A stretch of 64,000 nucleotides of DNA from Variovorax sp. OV329 (GTDB lineage: Bacteria; Pseudomonadota; Gammaproteobacteria; Burkholderiales; Burkholderiaceae_C): assembly GCF_900114785.1 (NCBI RefSeq), contig NZ_FOUG01000008.1, positions 1 to 64,000 on the forward strand. The letters run 5' to 3'. Shown here piece by piece: positions 16,601-25,103 of this stretch (positions are counted from its first letter, which is position 1; each line of letters begins with the position of its first letter). Both the position numbers and the translations under genes were made by a program. The notes under the pieces were generated by a model. It saw nothing but the letters and a program-made list of their open reading frames with translations. It made no database searches and had not been told where the DNA came from.

Positions 16601-19380
16601 AGGCGGCAGAGAAGGTGCTGCGCAGCTACGCCGGCCATGCGGTGGCCGCACCGGGCCGCGATGCCATCGAGATCGTGCATGCGCGCGAGCACAACCTGAA
16701 GAACCTGTCGGTGAACATCCCTCGCGGCAAGTTCAGCGTAGTGACCGGCGTGAGCGGCTCGGGCAAGTCCACGCTGGCCTTCGACATCCTCTTCAACGAG
16801 GGGCAGCGGCGCTACCTGGAATCGCTCAACGCCTATGCGCGCTCCATCGTGCAGCCGGCCGGCCGGCCCGAGGTGGATGCGGTGTACGGCATTCCGCCTA
16901 CCGTGGCCATCGAGCAGCGGCTGTCGCGCGGCGGCCGCAAGAGCACCGTGGGCACCACCACCGAGGTGTGGCACTTCCTGCGCCTGCTCTTCGTGAAGCT
17001 GGGCGTGCAGCACTGCATCTTCGACAACACGCCGGTGCAGCCGCAGACGCCCGACAGCATCGCCGCGCAGATTTTGAAGAACTTCAAGGGCCAGCACATC
17101 GGCCTGCTGGCGCCGCTGGTGACCAACCGCAAGGGCGTCTACACCGAGCTGGCCGACTGGGCGCGGCCGCGCGGCTACACCCACCTGCGGGTGGACGGTG
17201 CCTTCCTGCCCACCACCGGCTTCCCGCGCATCGACCGCTTCAAGGAGCACAGCATCGAGCTGCCGGTGGCCAGCCTGGACGTGCTGCCTGCCAACGAGGC
17301 GCAGCTGCGCAACGCGCTGGCCACTGCGCTGGAGCATGGCAAGGGCGTGGTGCATGTGCTGAGCGATCTCACCGGCCTGCGTGGCGCGATGATGGCCGGC
17401 GCGTCCACCGACGGCATCGGCAAGGCGCACGTGTATTCGACCTTGCGTGCCTGCCCGGTGTGCGCGACCAGCTATGCAGAACTGGACCCGCGCCTGTTCT
17501 CCTACAACAGCAAGCACGGCTGGTGCCCCGACTGCGTGGGCACGGGCGTGAAGCTCAGCAAGGAGCAGCGCAAGGTCTTCGACGACTCGGTGCTGGCCGA
17601 CGACCAGCGCGGCCGCGAGCAGACCTTCGCCGAGCCGGACGTGGAGGACGTGGGCGAGACCGCCTGCCCCACCTGCGAAGGCACGCGTCTGAACGCTACG
17701 GCGCGCGCGGTGCGCTTCGGCGCCGCGGGGCCGGTCGACGAAGGCATCGCCATCAACGAGCTGGCGCGTATGAGCGTGAGCGACATCCGCGCCTGGTTCG
17801 AGACGCTGGAACTGCGCGGCCGCGAGGCCGACATCGCGCGCGACCTGGTGCCCGAGATCCGCAGCCGCCTCGAGTTCCTGGAAGAGGTGGGCCTGGGCTA
17901 CCTCACGCTGGACCGTGGCGCGCCCACGCTGTCGGGGGGCGAAGCGCAGCGCATCCGCCTGGCGGCCCAGTTGGGCAGCAACCTGCAGGGCGTGTGCTAC
18001 GTGCTGGACGAGCCCACCATCGGCCTGCATGCGCGCGACAACCAGATCCTGCTGGACGCCCTGCACAAGCTGGGCGACAAGGGCAACACGCTGGTGGTGG
18101 TGGAGCATGACGAGGACACCATCCGCCGCGCCGACCACGTGATCGACATCGGCCCCGGCGCCGGCAAGCGCGGCGGCCGCGTGGTGGCCGAAGGCACGCT
18201 GAAGGACATCCAGGCCTCTGAGGAGTCGCTGACGGGCCGCTACCTGCGCGACGCCATCCGCCATCCGCTGCACGAGCGCCGCACGGTGCTGCCCGAAGGC
18301 GCGGCAGGCGAGGGCGCCACGCAGTGGCTCACGGTGCGTGGCGCCGACCTGCACAACCTGAAGAAGGTCACGGCCACCGTGCCGCTGCAGCGCCTGGTGG
18401 TTATCACTGGCGTGAGCGGCTCGGGCAAGTCCACGCTGGCGCGCGACGTGCTGTTGGCCAACGTACAGGCCATCGCGCAGCAGCGCAGCACCAAGGCCGG
18501 CCGCGATGCGGACGCCGCGGGCAAGCGTCCGGCCTGGGCCGGCTGCGCGAAGCTGGAAGGCTACGAAACCATCGACCGCGTGCTGGAAGTGGACCAGACG
18601 CCCATCGGCAAGACACCGCGCAGCTGCCCGGCCACCTACATCGGCTTCTGGGACACCATCCGCAAGCTTTTCGCCGACACGCTGGAAGCCAAGGCACGCG
18701 GCTATGCACCGGGCCGCTTCAGCTTCAACACCGGCGAGGGCCGCTGCCCGGTGTGCGAGGGCGCGGGCGTGCGCACCATCGAGATGAGCTTCCTTCCCGA
18801 CGTGAAGGTGCCCTGCGAGGCCTGCCACGGCGCGCGCTTCAGCCCCGAGACGCTGGCGGTGAGCTGGCGCGGCAAGAGCATCGGCGATGTGCTGCAGATG
18901 GAAGTGGACGAGGCCGTCGGCTTCTTCGCCAGCATGCCCAACATCGCGCATCCGCTGAAGCTGCTGCAGGACGTGGGGCTGGGTTACCTCACGCTGGGTC
19001 AGCCCTCGCCCACGCTCTCGGGCGGCGAGGCGCAGCGCATCAAGCTGGTGACCGAGCTGAGCAAGGTGCGCGACGACGTCACGCGCCGCGGCAACAAGGC
19101 GCCGCACACGCTCTACGTGCTGGACGAACCCACGGTGGGCCTGCACATGGCCGACGTCGAGAAGCTCATCCACGTGCTGCACCGCCTGGTCAACGGCGGC
19201 CACAGCGTGGTGGTGATCGAGCACGACCTGGACCTTATCGCCGAGGCCGACTGGGTGATCGACCTCGGCCCCGAGGGGGGCAACGGTGGCGGTGAAGTGG
19301 TCGCGGCCGCGCCTCCGCAGGAGCTGGTGAAGATCGGCACGCACACCGGCAATGCGCTCAAGCCGGTGCTGAAGCGCTAA
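13636..19380 (+). CDS. uvrA: Giant tandem UvrA paralogue (two fused UvrA units, four ABC ATPase sites)
   Basis: The protein has 1914 residues, twice the usual 940. Four Walker A loops have their lysines at 39, 672, 1044 and 1598. Four L-S-G-G-E signatures start at 514, 859, 1432 and 1794, each followed by D-E-P-(S/T)-x-G-L-H. Unit 1 is about 1-1010 and unit 2 about 1015-1914. Zinc sites resembling canonical UvrA are at 278/281, 396/399, 765/768 with 788/791 in unit 1, and 1273/1276 with 1297/1300 in unit 2. The first site of unit 1 is degenerate: C-P-E-S at 254-257 replaces CxxC. UvrA dimers normally bind damaged DNA and load UvrB; this chain holds two subunits in one polypeptide. An HDAC-like gene follows at 14 bp. 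No uvrB is nearby. It could serve repair, drug resistance or a specialised lesion. Confidence 0.9.
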   Translation: MTQGSIRIRGARQHNLRNLDLDIRTGELTVVTGPSGSGKSSLVFDTLFAEGQRRYVETFSAYARQFLDRMDKPAVDRVEGVPPAIAIDQTNPVRSSRSTVGTMTELNDHLKLLFARAGQLFDRETALPVRHDSPDSIYAELSARAAASGDPRVVLTFPVELPAGTSADEVAQWLSASGFTRVQAEREVATPTGPRKLLDVVADRFRLSGAERARVVEAIEVALKRGSGKLTVYALPADENEHPEIWKFSTGLHCPESDIRYADPLPSMFSFNSAVGACDTCRGFGRVIGVDMGLVFPNDKLTLRAGAIKPMQTPAWKECQDDLMRHAEAAGIPRDTPWVKLTPEQQHWVIEGSPNWNGKWNQHWYGVRRFFAYLESKAYKMHIRVLLSKYRSYTPCPTCGGARLKLESLLWRIGGKDDADAVLPPGKRFLPVGAKWTRAHLEALPGLCLHDLMLLPIERLRKFFDRAQLPAAGEAGGGEAQALKLLFEEITTRLRYLHDVGIGYLTLDRQSRTLSGGEVQRINLTTALGTSLVNTLFVLDEPSIGLHPRDMSRITEAMLRLRDAGNTLVVVEHDPAVMLAADRIIDMGPGPGARGGQIVYDGDTHHLRSADTLTGAYLGGRKTIGMGFKRPVGDATPRLILEGAREHNLKNVTVELPLQRLVCVTGVSGSGKSTLIQDVLAPALMRHFGKATETPGAHDRLLGADHLSDVVFVDQSPIGKTARSNPASYVGAWDAIREIFSVAPLSKQRGYTAAKFSFNSGDGRCPTCGGSGFEHVEMQFLSDVYLRCPDCDGKRYRPEILEVKVERAGRHLNVADVLELTVAEALAAFVNDREVQRVLQPIVDVGLDYVKLGQPVPTLSGGEAQRLKLAGFLAEAAKSSSASRQPLARKGTLFLFDEPTTGLHFDDIARLMRALRKLLDAGHSLVVIEHNLDVIRASDWLIDLGPEGGDGGGQVVAEGAPEQVRENRASLTGAALADYESTIGPGAFKAAEKVLRSYAGHAVAAPGRDAIEIVHAREHNLKNLSVNIPRGKFSVVTGVSGSGKSTLAFDILFNEGQRRYLESLNAYARSIVQPAGRPEVDAVYGIPPTVAIEQRLSRGGRKSTVGTTTEVWHFLRLLFVKLGVQHCIFDNTPVQPQTPDSIAAQILKNFKGQHIGLLAPLVTNRKGVYTELADWARPRGYTHLRVDGAFLPTTGFPRIDRFKEHSIELPVASLDVLPANEAQLRNALATALEHGKGVVHVLSDLTGLRGAMMAGASTDGIGKAHVYSTLRACPVCATSYAELDPRLFSYNSKHGWCPDCVGTGVKLSKEQRKVFDDSVLADDQRGREQTFAEPDVEDVGETACPTCEGTRLNATARAVRFGAAGPVDEGIAINELARMSVSDIRAWFETLELRGREADIARDLVPEIRSRLEFLEEVGLGYLTLDRGAPTLSGGEAQRIRLAAQLGSNLQGVCYVLDEPTIGLHARDNQILLDALHKLGDKGNTLVVVEHDEDTIRRADHVIDIGPGAGKRGGRVVAEGTLKDIQASEESLTGRYLRDAIRHPLHERRTVLPEGAAGEGATQWLTVRGADLHNLKKVTATVPLQRLVVITGVSGSGKSTLARDVLLANVQAIAQQRSTKAGRDADAAGKRPAWAGCAKLEGYETIDRVLEVDQTPIGKTPRSCPATYIGFWDTIRKLFADTLEAKARGYAPGRFSFNTGEGRCPVCEGAGVRTIEMSFLPDVKVPCEACHGARFSPETLAVSWRGKSIGDVLQMEVDEAVGFFASMPNIAHPLKLLQDVGLGYLTLGQPSPTLSGGEAQRIKLVTELSKVRDDVTRRGNKAPHTLYVLDEPTVGLHMADVEKLIHVLHRLVNGGHSVVVIEHDLDLIAEADWVIDLGPEGGNGGGEVVAAAPPQELVKIGTHTGNALKPVLKR

Positions 19381-19394
19381 GGGAGAAGCAGGTC

Positions 19395-20438
19395 ATGCTG
19401 ACCATCTACAACGAGCGGCATGCGCTGCACCAGGGCCGCATGGAGATGTTCCGGGGCCAGCTGGTGCCCAGCTTCGAGGTGCCCGCGCGGGCAGACTTCG
19501 TGTTGCGCGAACTGCAGTCGCGCGGCCTTGGGCCGGTCAGCGCCGCGGATGACTTCGACGAGGCCCTGCTGAGCGCCATCCACGCGCCCCGCTATCTGGA
19601 CTTCCTGGCTGGCGCGTGGGAGGAGTGGATCGCGCTCGACCCGGCCAACGCCGCGCTCGACGTGCTGCCTTCGTACTGGCCCGCGCTGGGCATGCGGCGC
19701 GACGTGCTGCCCACCAGCTTCCCCGCGCGCGTAGGCCTGTTCGCCTTCGACGCAGGCACGCCGCTCATGTCCGGCAGCTGGCAGGCCGCACGCCACGGCG
19801 CCGCCACCGCCTGGACCGCGGCGCGCCGCGTGGCCGGCGGCGAGCGCGCTGCCTTCGCGCTGACGCGGCCGCCCGGCCATCACGCCGGCGCCGACTTCTA
19901 CGGCGGCTACTGCTTCCTCAACAACGCCGCCCTCGCGGCGCAAACGCTGCGCGACGCCGGCGCCGCGCGCGTGGCGGTGCTGGACGTGGACTACCACCAC
20001 GGCAACGGCACGCAAGCCATCTTCTACGAGCGTGCCGACGTGCACGTGGCCAGCCTGCACGGCGACCCGCGCACCGACTACCCCTACTACCTGGGCCATG
20101 CGGACGAGCGTGGCGAGGGCGCGGGCCTGGGCTTCAACCACAACCTGCCGCTGGCCCGCGGCACCGATTTCGCCAGCTGGCGCGCCGCCCTGGGCGTGGC
20201 GCTGCAGGGCATCGCCGCCACGGGCGCCGAGGCGCTGGTGGTCTCGCTGGGCGTCGACACCTTCGAAGGCGACCCGGTGGCCGGCTTTAGCCTGAAGAGC
20301 GAGGACTACCTGCGCATCGGCGAGGACATCGCCCGCGCCGGCCTGCCCACGGTCTTCGTGTTCGAGGGCGGCTACGCGGTGGCGGAGGTCGGCGTCAACG
20401 CGGTGAACGTGCTGCAGGGTTTCGCGCAGGCCGCCTGA
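19395..20438 (+). CDS. Histone deacetylase-family amidohydrolase (acetylpolyamine amidohydrolase-like)
   Basis: A 347-residue zinc amidohydrolase. All catalytic parts are visible: the His pair at 162-163 in P-P-G-H-H-A-G, zinc ligands D199 and H201 in D-V-D-Y-H-H-G-N-G and D288 in G-V-D-T-F-E-G-D, and the transition-state tyrosine Y327 in E-G-G-Y. The N-terminal Y-N-E-R-H and the length match bacterial acetylpolyamine amidohydrolases, which remove acetyl groups from polyamines or similar small amines; protein deacetylation is also possible. It starts 14 bp after the giant uvrA with GGGAGAAG upstream, so the two are very likely co-transcribed. Whether they work together is unknown. Confidence 0.88.
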   Translation: MLTIYNERHALHQGRMEMFRGQLVPSFEVPARADFVLRELQSRGLGPVSAADDFDEALLSAIHAPRYLDFLAGAWEEWIALDPANAALDVLPSYWPALGMRRDVLPTSFPARVGLFAFDAGTPLMSGSWQAARHGAATAWTAARRVAGGERAAFALTRPPGHHAGADFYGGYCFLNNAALAAQTLRDAGAARVAVLDVDYHHGNGTQAIFYERADVHVASLHGDPRTDYPYYLGHADERGEGAGLGFNHNLPLARGTDFASWRAALGVALQGIAATGAEALVVSLGVDTFEGDPVAGFSLKSEDYLRIGEDIARAGLPTVFVFEGGYAVAEVGVNAVNVLQGFAQAA

Positions 20439-20542
20439 GTCGCCGGAGTGACCCCTTGCGGGTGAGCCCCGATTGCCGCTCGCCCGTGGCACCGGCCCAA
20501 TGCGCGCTCCTGACACCCGCGCCATCAAGGAGGCCTTGTCCC

Positions 20543-21517
20543 ATGTCCCGACGCAAGCTGATTCTTCGCACCGCATCCCTGGCCGCGCTGGCCAGCCTGG
20601 CCTGGCCCCTGGCCGCCCAGGCGCAATCCTTTCCGAGCAGGCCCATCAAGCTGGTGATCGCCTTCCCGGCCGGTGGCCCGACCGACATCACCATGCGCCA
20701 ACTGGCCGAGAACGCCGGCAAGGCGCTGGGCCAGCCGGTGATCGTAGAGAACAAGCCCGGCGCCGGCGGCACGCTCCCTGCCCAGGCGCTGCAGACCGCG
20801 GCGCCCGATGGCTACACCGTCGGCCAGATCCCGCTGGGCGTGTTCCGCATCGGCTACACGACCAAGATCAACTGGGACCCGGTGAAGGACATCAGCTACA
20901 TCATCAACGTCACCGGCTACGCCTTCGGCATGGTGGTGCCCAGCGACAGCCCCATCAAGGACTGGAAGGAGTTCGTCGCCTATGCCAAGGCCAACCCGGG
21001 CAAGCTCACTTACGGCTCCACCGGCAACCTCACCAGCCCGCACCTGACCACCGAGTTGCTGGCGCAGCAGGCCGGCATCCAGCTGCAGCACGTTCCCTAC
21101 AAGGGCAATGCCGACCTGATGCAGGCGCTGCTGGGCGGGCACCTGATGGCCGCTTCCGACAGCACCGGCTGGGCGCCGCACGTGGAGTCGGGCAAGCTTC
21201 GCGTGCTCAACACCTGGGGCGACAAGCGCCTGGCCAAGTTCCCCGACGCGCCCACGCTCAAGGAACTGGGCTACGACATCGTCCAGAACTCGCCCTTCGG
21301 CATCGGCGCACCCAAGGGCACGCCGCCGGATGTGGTGAAGAAGCTGCACGACGCCTTCAAGCAGGCCATGGACGAGCCCAGCTACGTGGCCGCGCTGGGC
21401 CGCTACGACATGGTGCCGATCTACATGAACTCGGCCCAGTACACCGCCTTCGCCGAGGACACGGTGAAGAAGGAGAAGGCGCTGATCGACAAACTGGGGC
21501 TGGCCAAGGGCAACTGA
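20543..21517 (+). CDS. Bug-family tripartite tricarboxylate transporter receptor
   Basis: The ATG at 20543 has AAGGAGG 10 bases upstream, so the longer frame from 20456 is rejected. The 324-residue protein has a signal peptide (M-S-R-R-K, hydrophobic core, cut after A-Q-A near residue 28). The Bug signature follows: F-P-S-R-P-I-K-L-V-I-A-F-P-A-G-G then D, and I-V-E-N-K-P-G-A-G-G near residue 73. Bug receptors bind organic acids or other small solutes in the periplasm and are greatly expanded in Burkholderiales. No tctA or tctB membrane genes are present here, the usual situation for orphan Bug proteins. The ligand cannot be predicted. Confidence 0.9.
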   Translation: MSRRKLILRTASLAALASLAWPLAAQAQSFPSRPIKLVIAFPAGGPTDITMRQLAENAGKALGQPVIVENKPGAGGTLPAQALQTAAPDGYTVGQIPLGVFRIGYTTKINWDPVKDISYIINVTGYAFGMVVPSDSPIKDWKEFVAYAKANPGKLTYGSTGNLTSPHLTTELLAQQAGIQLQHVPYKGNADLMQALLGGHLMAASDSTGWAPHVESGKLRVLNTWGDKRLAKFPDAPTLKELGYDIVQNSPFGIGAPKGTPPDVVKKLHDAFKQAMDEPSYVAALGRYDMVPIYMNSAQYTAFAEDTVKKEKALIDKLGLAKGN

Positions 21518-21606
21518 CCTCGTCCGGGCTGGCGGCGGAAAGTCGGCGGTCCTGGTGAAAAAGCCCGGTTTTTCGACCGTTGGGTCGGCAAATCTTGAGG
21601 CCACAA

Positions 21607-21636
21607 TGCGACACCTAAGAAACAAAAGGTGTCGCA
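21607..21636 (+). promoter_or_regulatory. Perfect 10-10-10 inverted repeat abutting the DUF4399 start codon
   Basis: TGCGACACCT (21607-21616) and AGGTGTCGCA (21627-21636) are exact reverse complements, separated by the A-rich 10-mer AAGAAACAAA. The right arm ends at the base before the ATG at 21637 and contains the only plausible ribosome site (AAAAGG). It could be an operator for a dimeric repressor, or an RNA hairpin that hides the ribosome site. Confidence 0.6.
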
Positions 21637-22536
21637 ATGACTATGGGGACGAGGTTGGGGACGAGGGTCGAGAGGGGTTCCGTTGCCATGGCCCTGGCGG
21701 CCGCCGCCGGCTTGCTGGCGTGCGGTCTGGCGGGGGCGCAGGCGCCCCAGTCGCCGCATGCGGGGCACGCAATGCCGGCGTCACCGGCGGCGGCGCCGCA
21801 GCCCGAGGCCGACCTGGCCGACCTGCCGTCGCACCCCTGGGTGGTGGTGCCGCCCAGCTGGTCGCCCGAGGCCTACTTCACCAACCTCAAGGATGGCGCC
21901 AGCGTCGAGTCGCCCTTCGTGGCCCGCTTCGGCCTGAGCATGCGAGGCATCGTGCCGGCGGGCAAGACGGCCGGCCGTGCCGGCCACCACCACCTGCTGA
22001 TCGACCAGCCGCTGCCGCTGGACTTCAAGAAGCCGCTGCCCTTCACCGAGAAGTACGTGCACTTCGGCAAGGGCCAGATGGAGGCAGTGGTGGACCTGCC
22101 GCCCGGCAGCTACACCCTGCGCCTGGTGCTGGCCGACCAGGGACACATTCCCTACTTCGTCTACAGCAAGCCATTGCGGGTCACGGTCGCGAAACAGAAC
22201 AAGGACGTGAAGCCGGCCGACGTGCTCGGCCCACCGCGCATCGAGGTGATCGGCGCGACCGAGCGCGGCACGGTGCAACTGCCGCTGCGCATGCAGTTCC
22301 ACGCCAGTGGCTACAACGTCTCGCACGTGGCGCCCAAGGTGGACGGCACCGGGCACTTCCGCCTGACGCTGGACCGTGCCGGCCAGAAGAGCGAGGTGAT
22401 CGAGCTCGACGGCGGGCAGACCGAACTGTGGCTGAACCCGCCCAAGGGCGACTACAGCGCCAAGCTGGACTTGATCGCCAACGGCGACGGCAAGCCGATG
22501 ACGCGCGCCAAGCCGGTGAGCTTCACCGTGCCCTGA
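21637..22536 (+). CDS. DUF4399 domain protein, exported
   Basis: A 299-residue protein with an N-terminal signal peptide (hydrophobic core 15-33, cut after A-Q-A). A short His/Met-containing linker, S-P-H-A-G-H-A-M-P, follows and might bind metal. The main domain has Y-F-T-N-L-K-D-G-A-x-V-x-S-P-F and A-G-H-H-H-L-L-I-D, the DUF4399 hallmarks, then Y-T-L-R-L-V-L-A-D-Q near residue 165. A second, diverged beta-rich half runs from about 200. The function of DUF4399 is not known to me; the triple-His motif suggests metal. The start lies directly after a perfect inverted repeat, so expression is probably controlled at the leader. Confidence 0.75.
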   Translation: MTMGTRLGTRVERGSVAMALAAAAGLLACGLAGAQAPQSPHAGHAMPASPAAAPQPEADLADLPSHPWVVVPPSWSPEAYFTNLKDGASVESPFVARFGLSMRGIVPAGKTAGRAGHHHLLIDQPLPLDFKKPLPFTEKYVHFGKGQMEAVVDLPPGSYTLRLVLADQGHIPYFVYSKPLRVTVAKQNKDVKPADVLGPPRIEVIGATERGTVQLPLRMQFHASGYNVSHVAPKVDGTGHFRLTLDRAGQKSEVIELDGGQTELWLNPPKGDYSAKLDLIANGDGKPMTRAKPVSFTVP

Positions 22537-22560
22537 ACGCTAGGCGCTGAACTCCGGGCG

Positions 22561-23394
22561 CTACCGCGCGGCCAGGATGGCGCGCGCCACTTCCTCGAAG
22601 CCCGCGCCGCGCTCGCCCTGCGTGACGTAGGTCGGCAGGTCCGACAGGTGCGGCACGAAGCGCGCGATGTTGGCCACGCCCACGCTGTGCTCGAAGTAGT
22701 GGAACATCAGCGCATCGTTGGTCGAGTCGCCTACGAAGGCCCAGCGCTGGTGCTCTGCGCGCAGGTCGCGGTTCCAGAGCTGGCGCACGATCCAGTGCGC
22801 GCCTTCCAGCTTGTTGTGGTCGCCGAACCAGCCGTTGACGTGGATGCTGCTCACGGTGGCATGCATGCCGGCCACGCGCATGGCGACGACCACCTTGTCG
22901 ATCTGCGCGTCCGACAGCTGCGCGAATTCGCTGTGATCCACGGCGATGTCGCACTCGCGGCCGGCGGAATCCTGCGCGCGTCGCGCGCCGGGAATGTCGC
23001 GCTCGATGCCGGCGAGCACTTCCTGCATGCGCGCATGGTTGCGCGCGCGCGTGGCTTCGTCCTGCTGGTAGAGGCGCGCGAGCTGGCGCTGGCCATTCGC
23101 GTCGGGCTCGCCGGTAGGCAACAGCGCCATCGCGCCGTTCTCGGGAACGATCGCATCCACCGGCCAGCGCGAGGCGAAGGGCACGCTCCAGCCCACCGGC
23201 CGTCCGGTGATCGCCACCACGTGCAGGCCCGCCGCCCGCAGCGCGCCCAGCGCGGCCACCGTGCCCTCGGGCACCTCGCCATCCGTGGTGAGCGTGTCGT
23301 CGATGTCGGTGAAGACGCCGATCAGCTGGCGCCGGTCGGCCGCGGGCCAGTCGGCCAGCGGGCGCATCGGGCTGGCTTTGCCGGCGGTGCTCAT
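22561..23394 (-). CDS. HAD-superfamily phosphatase (HAD-IIB; sugar- or mannosylglycerate-phosphatase-like)
   Basis: A 277-residue cytoplasmic phosphatase. The nucleophile motif T-D-I-D-D-T-L-T lies near residue 28, motif II is the Thr in I-T-G-R-P near 60, and F-V-G-D-S-T-N-D near 222 is motif III/IV binding Mg. The size and G-D-S-x-N-D form resemble HAD-IIB enzymes that hydrolyse sucrose-phosphate or mannosyl-3-phosphoglycerate. Its ATG overlaps the stop of prfC (ATGA on the minus strand), so it is the downstream gene of that operon. Long in-frame extension to the right is only shadow of prfC. The substrate is not predictable. Confidence 0.8.
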   Translation of the reverse strand: MSTAGKASPMRPLADWPAADRRQLIGVFTDIDDTLTTDGEVPEGTVAALGALRAAGLHVVAITGRPVGWSVPFASRWPVDAIVPENGAMALLPTGEPDANGQRQLARLYQQDEATRARNHARMQEVLAGIERDIPGARRAQDSAGRECDIAVDHSEFAQLSDAQIDKVVVAMRVAGMHATVSSIHVNGWFGDHNKLEGAHWIVRQLWNRDLRAEHQRWAFVGDSTNDALMFHYFEHSVGVANIARFVPHLSDLPTYVTQGERGAGFEEVARAILAAR

Positions 23395-25019
23395 GCCGCG
23401 GATTGCAGCGCCAGGCCGGCGTGCTCGCGCAGCGGGTGGAAGTGGATCTTGGGGAAGCGCTCCTGCGCCAGGCGCACGTCGTAGGGGCTGGTGCACAGAT
23501 AGGCCAGCGTGTCGGCCGCGTCCAGCGCCATGCGCTGCGGATAGGCGTTGACGAATTCGCGCAGCTCGGCCGGCGTGTCGGCCGTTATCCAGCGCGCGCC
23601 GGTGTACTGGCAGCCTTCCAAGCGCACGTCGGCGTCGTACTCGCTTTTCAGCCGATGCTGCACCACTTCGAACTGCAGTTGGCCCACCGCGCCCAGCAGC
23701 ATCGGGCCGCCGACCTCGGGGCGGAAGACCTGGATCGCCCCTTCCTCGCCCAGCTGCGCCAGGCCCTGCTGCAGCTGCTTGGTGCGCAGCGGGTTCTTCA
23801 GCACCACGACCATGAACAGTTCGGGCGCGAAGAAGGGAAGGCCGGTGAACTGCAGCGAGGCGCCGTCGGTGATGGTGTCGCCCAGCTGCACGCCACCGTG
23901 CGTGGTGAAGCCCACGATATCGCCGGCGTAGGCCTCGTCCACCGCCTCGCGGCGCTGGCTCATGAAGGTGACCACGCTGGTGGGACGCAGTTCCTTGCCG
24001 GTGCGCTGCACCTTGAGCTTCATGCCCGGCGAGTACTTGCCCGAGGCCATGCGCACGAAGGCGATGCGGTCGCGGTGGTTGGCGTCCATGTTGGCCTGCA
24101 CCTTGAACACCACGCCGGCGAAGTCCTTGTCCTCGGGCTGGATCTCCTTGACCACCGGCTGGCGGTTCACCAGGGTGGTGCTGATGCGCGGCTGCGGCGG
24201 CGGCGCCAGGTCCACCAGCGCGTCGAGCACTTCCATTACGCCGAAGTTGTTCACGCCGGAGCCGAAGAAGACGGGCGTCTGCTTGCCGGCGAGGAAGGCT
24301 TCGTGGTCCCACTCGGGGGACGCGCCCGCGGCGAGTTCCATGCTTTCCAGGGCGGCGTCGAACTCGCTGCCGAAGCGCTGCCGGAGCTGGTCCTGCTCGG
24401 ACAGGGGAATGGCCTCGAAGTCCTGCGGGCGGCGCTCGCTGCCGGACTCGAAAACCGTCATGGCCTGCGTGCGCAGGTTGACGATGCCGCCGAAGCGCTT
24501 GCCCTGGCCCACCGGCCAGGTCATGGGCACGCAGGGCATGCCCAGTTCGCGCTCCACTTCGTCCAGGATGTCCAGCGGCTCGCGCACCTCGCGGTCCATC
24601 TTGTTGACGAAGGTGATGATAGGGGTGTCGCGCTGCCGGCAGACCTCGATCAGGCGCCGCGTCTGCGCTTCCACGCCGTTGGCCGCGTCGATCACCATCA
24701 GCGCCGAGTCGACGGCGGTGAGCACGCGGTAGGTGTCTTCGGAGAAGTCCTTGTGGCCGGGGGTGTCGAGCAGGTTGATGACGTGGTCGCGGTAGGACAT
24801 CTGCATCACCGACGAGGCCACCGAGATGCCGCGCTGCTTCTCGATCTCCATCCAGTCCGAGGTCGCGTGCCGCGAGGCCTTGCGGGCCTTCACCGAGCCG
24901 GCGATCTGGATCGCGCCCGAGAACAGCAGCAGCTTCTCAGTGAGCGTGGTCTTGCCGGCGTCGGGGTGGGAAATGATCGCGAAGGTGCGGCGGCGGCGGG
25001 TTTCGGGGGCGTAGGACAT
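23391..25019 (-). CDS. prfC: Peptide chain release factor 3
   Basis: A 542-residue translational GTPase that recycles RF1 and RF2 from the ribosome after termination. S-H-P-D-A-G-K-T-T near residue 18 is the P-loop, D-T-P-G-H-K-D-F is G3, and N-K-M-D-R is G4, with Q-R-G-I-S-V as the switch I region. The ATG at 25019 gives the expected N-terminus (S-Y-A-P-E-T-R-R-R-R-T-F-A-I-I-S) and a length near the usual 529; the frame upstream to 25127 looks like leader. The HAD phosphatase gene overlaps its 3' end by 4 bp. The terminator at 25104-25134 ends the convergent-neighbour transcript before this gene. Confidence 0.95.
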   Translation of the reverse strand: MSYAPETRRRRTFAIISHPDAGKTTLTEKLLLFSGAIQIAGSVKARKASRHATSDWMEIEKQRGISVASSVMQMSYRDHVINLLDTPGHKDFSEDTYRVLTAVDSALMVIDAANGVEAQTRRLIEVCRQRDTPIITFVNKMDREVREPLDILDEVERELGMPCVPMTWPVGQGKRFGGIVNLRTQAMTVFESGSERRPQDFEAIPLSEQDQLRQRFGSEFDAALESMELAAGASPEWDHEAFLAGKQTPVFFGSGVNNFGVMEVLDALVDLAPPPQPRISTTLVNRQPVVKEIQPEDKDFAGVVFKVQANMDANHRDRIAFVRMASGKYSPGMKLKVQRTGKELRPTSVVTFMSQRREAVDEAYAGDIVGFTTHGGVQLGDTITDGASLQFTGLPFFAPELFMVVVLKNPLRTKQLQQGLAQLGEEGAIQVFRPEVGGPMLLGAVGQLQFEVVQHRLKSEYDADVRLEGCQYTGARWITADTPAELREFVNAYPQRMALDAADTLAYLCTSPYDVRLAQERFPKIHFHPLREHAGLALQSAA

Positions 25020-25103
25020 GGCGGGAGCGCGAAGCGTGCTGCGCGCCAGCGGGCGCGCTCGGGCTGCGAGGGCAAAGCGCGCAATTTTACCGGCCGCAAG
25101 AAA

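Noticed and set aside
13591..19344. A 1917-residue open frame antisense to the tandem uvrA
   Set aside because: It mirrors uvrA codon-for-codon in a high-GC region and is low-complexity (His, Arg, Ala, Gln rich) with no domain; the sense strand has complete ABC motifs.
21553..21580. GAAAAA / TTTTTC inverted repeat after the Bug receptor gene
   Set aside because: The stem is mostly A-T and no clear terminator geometry results.
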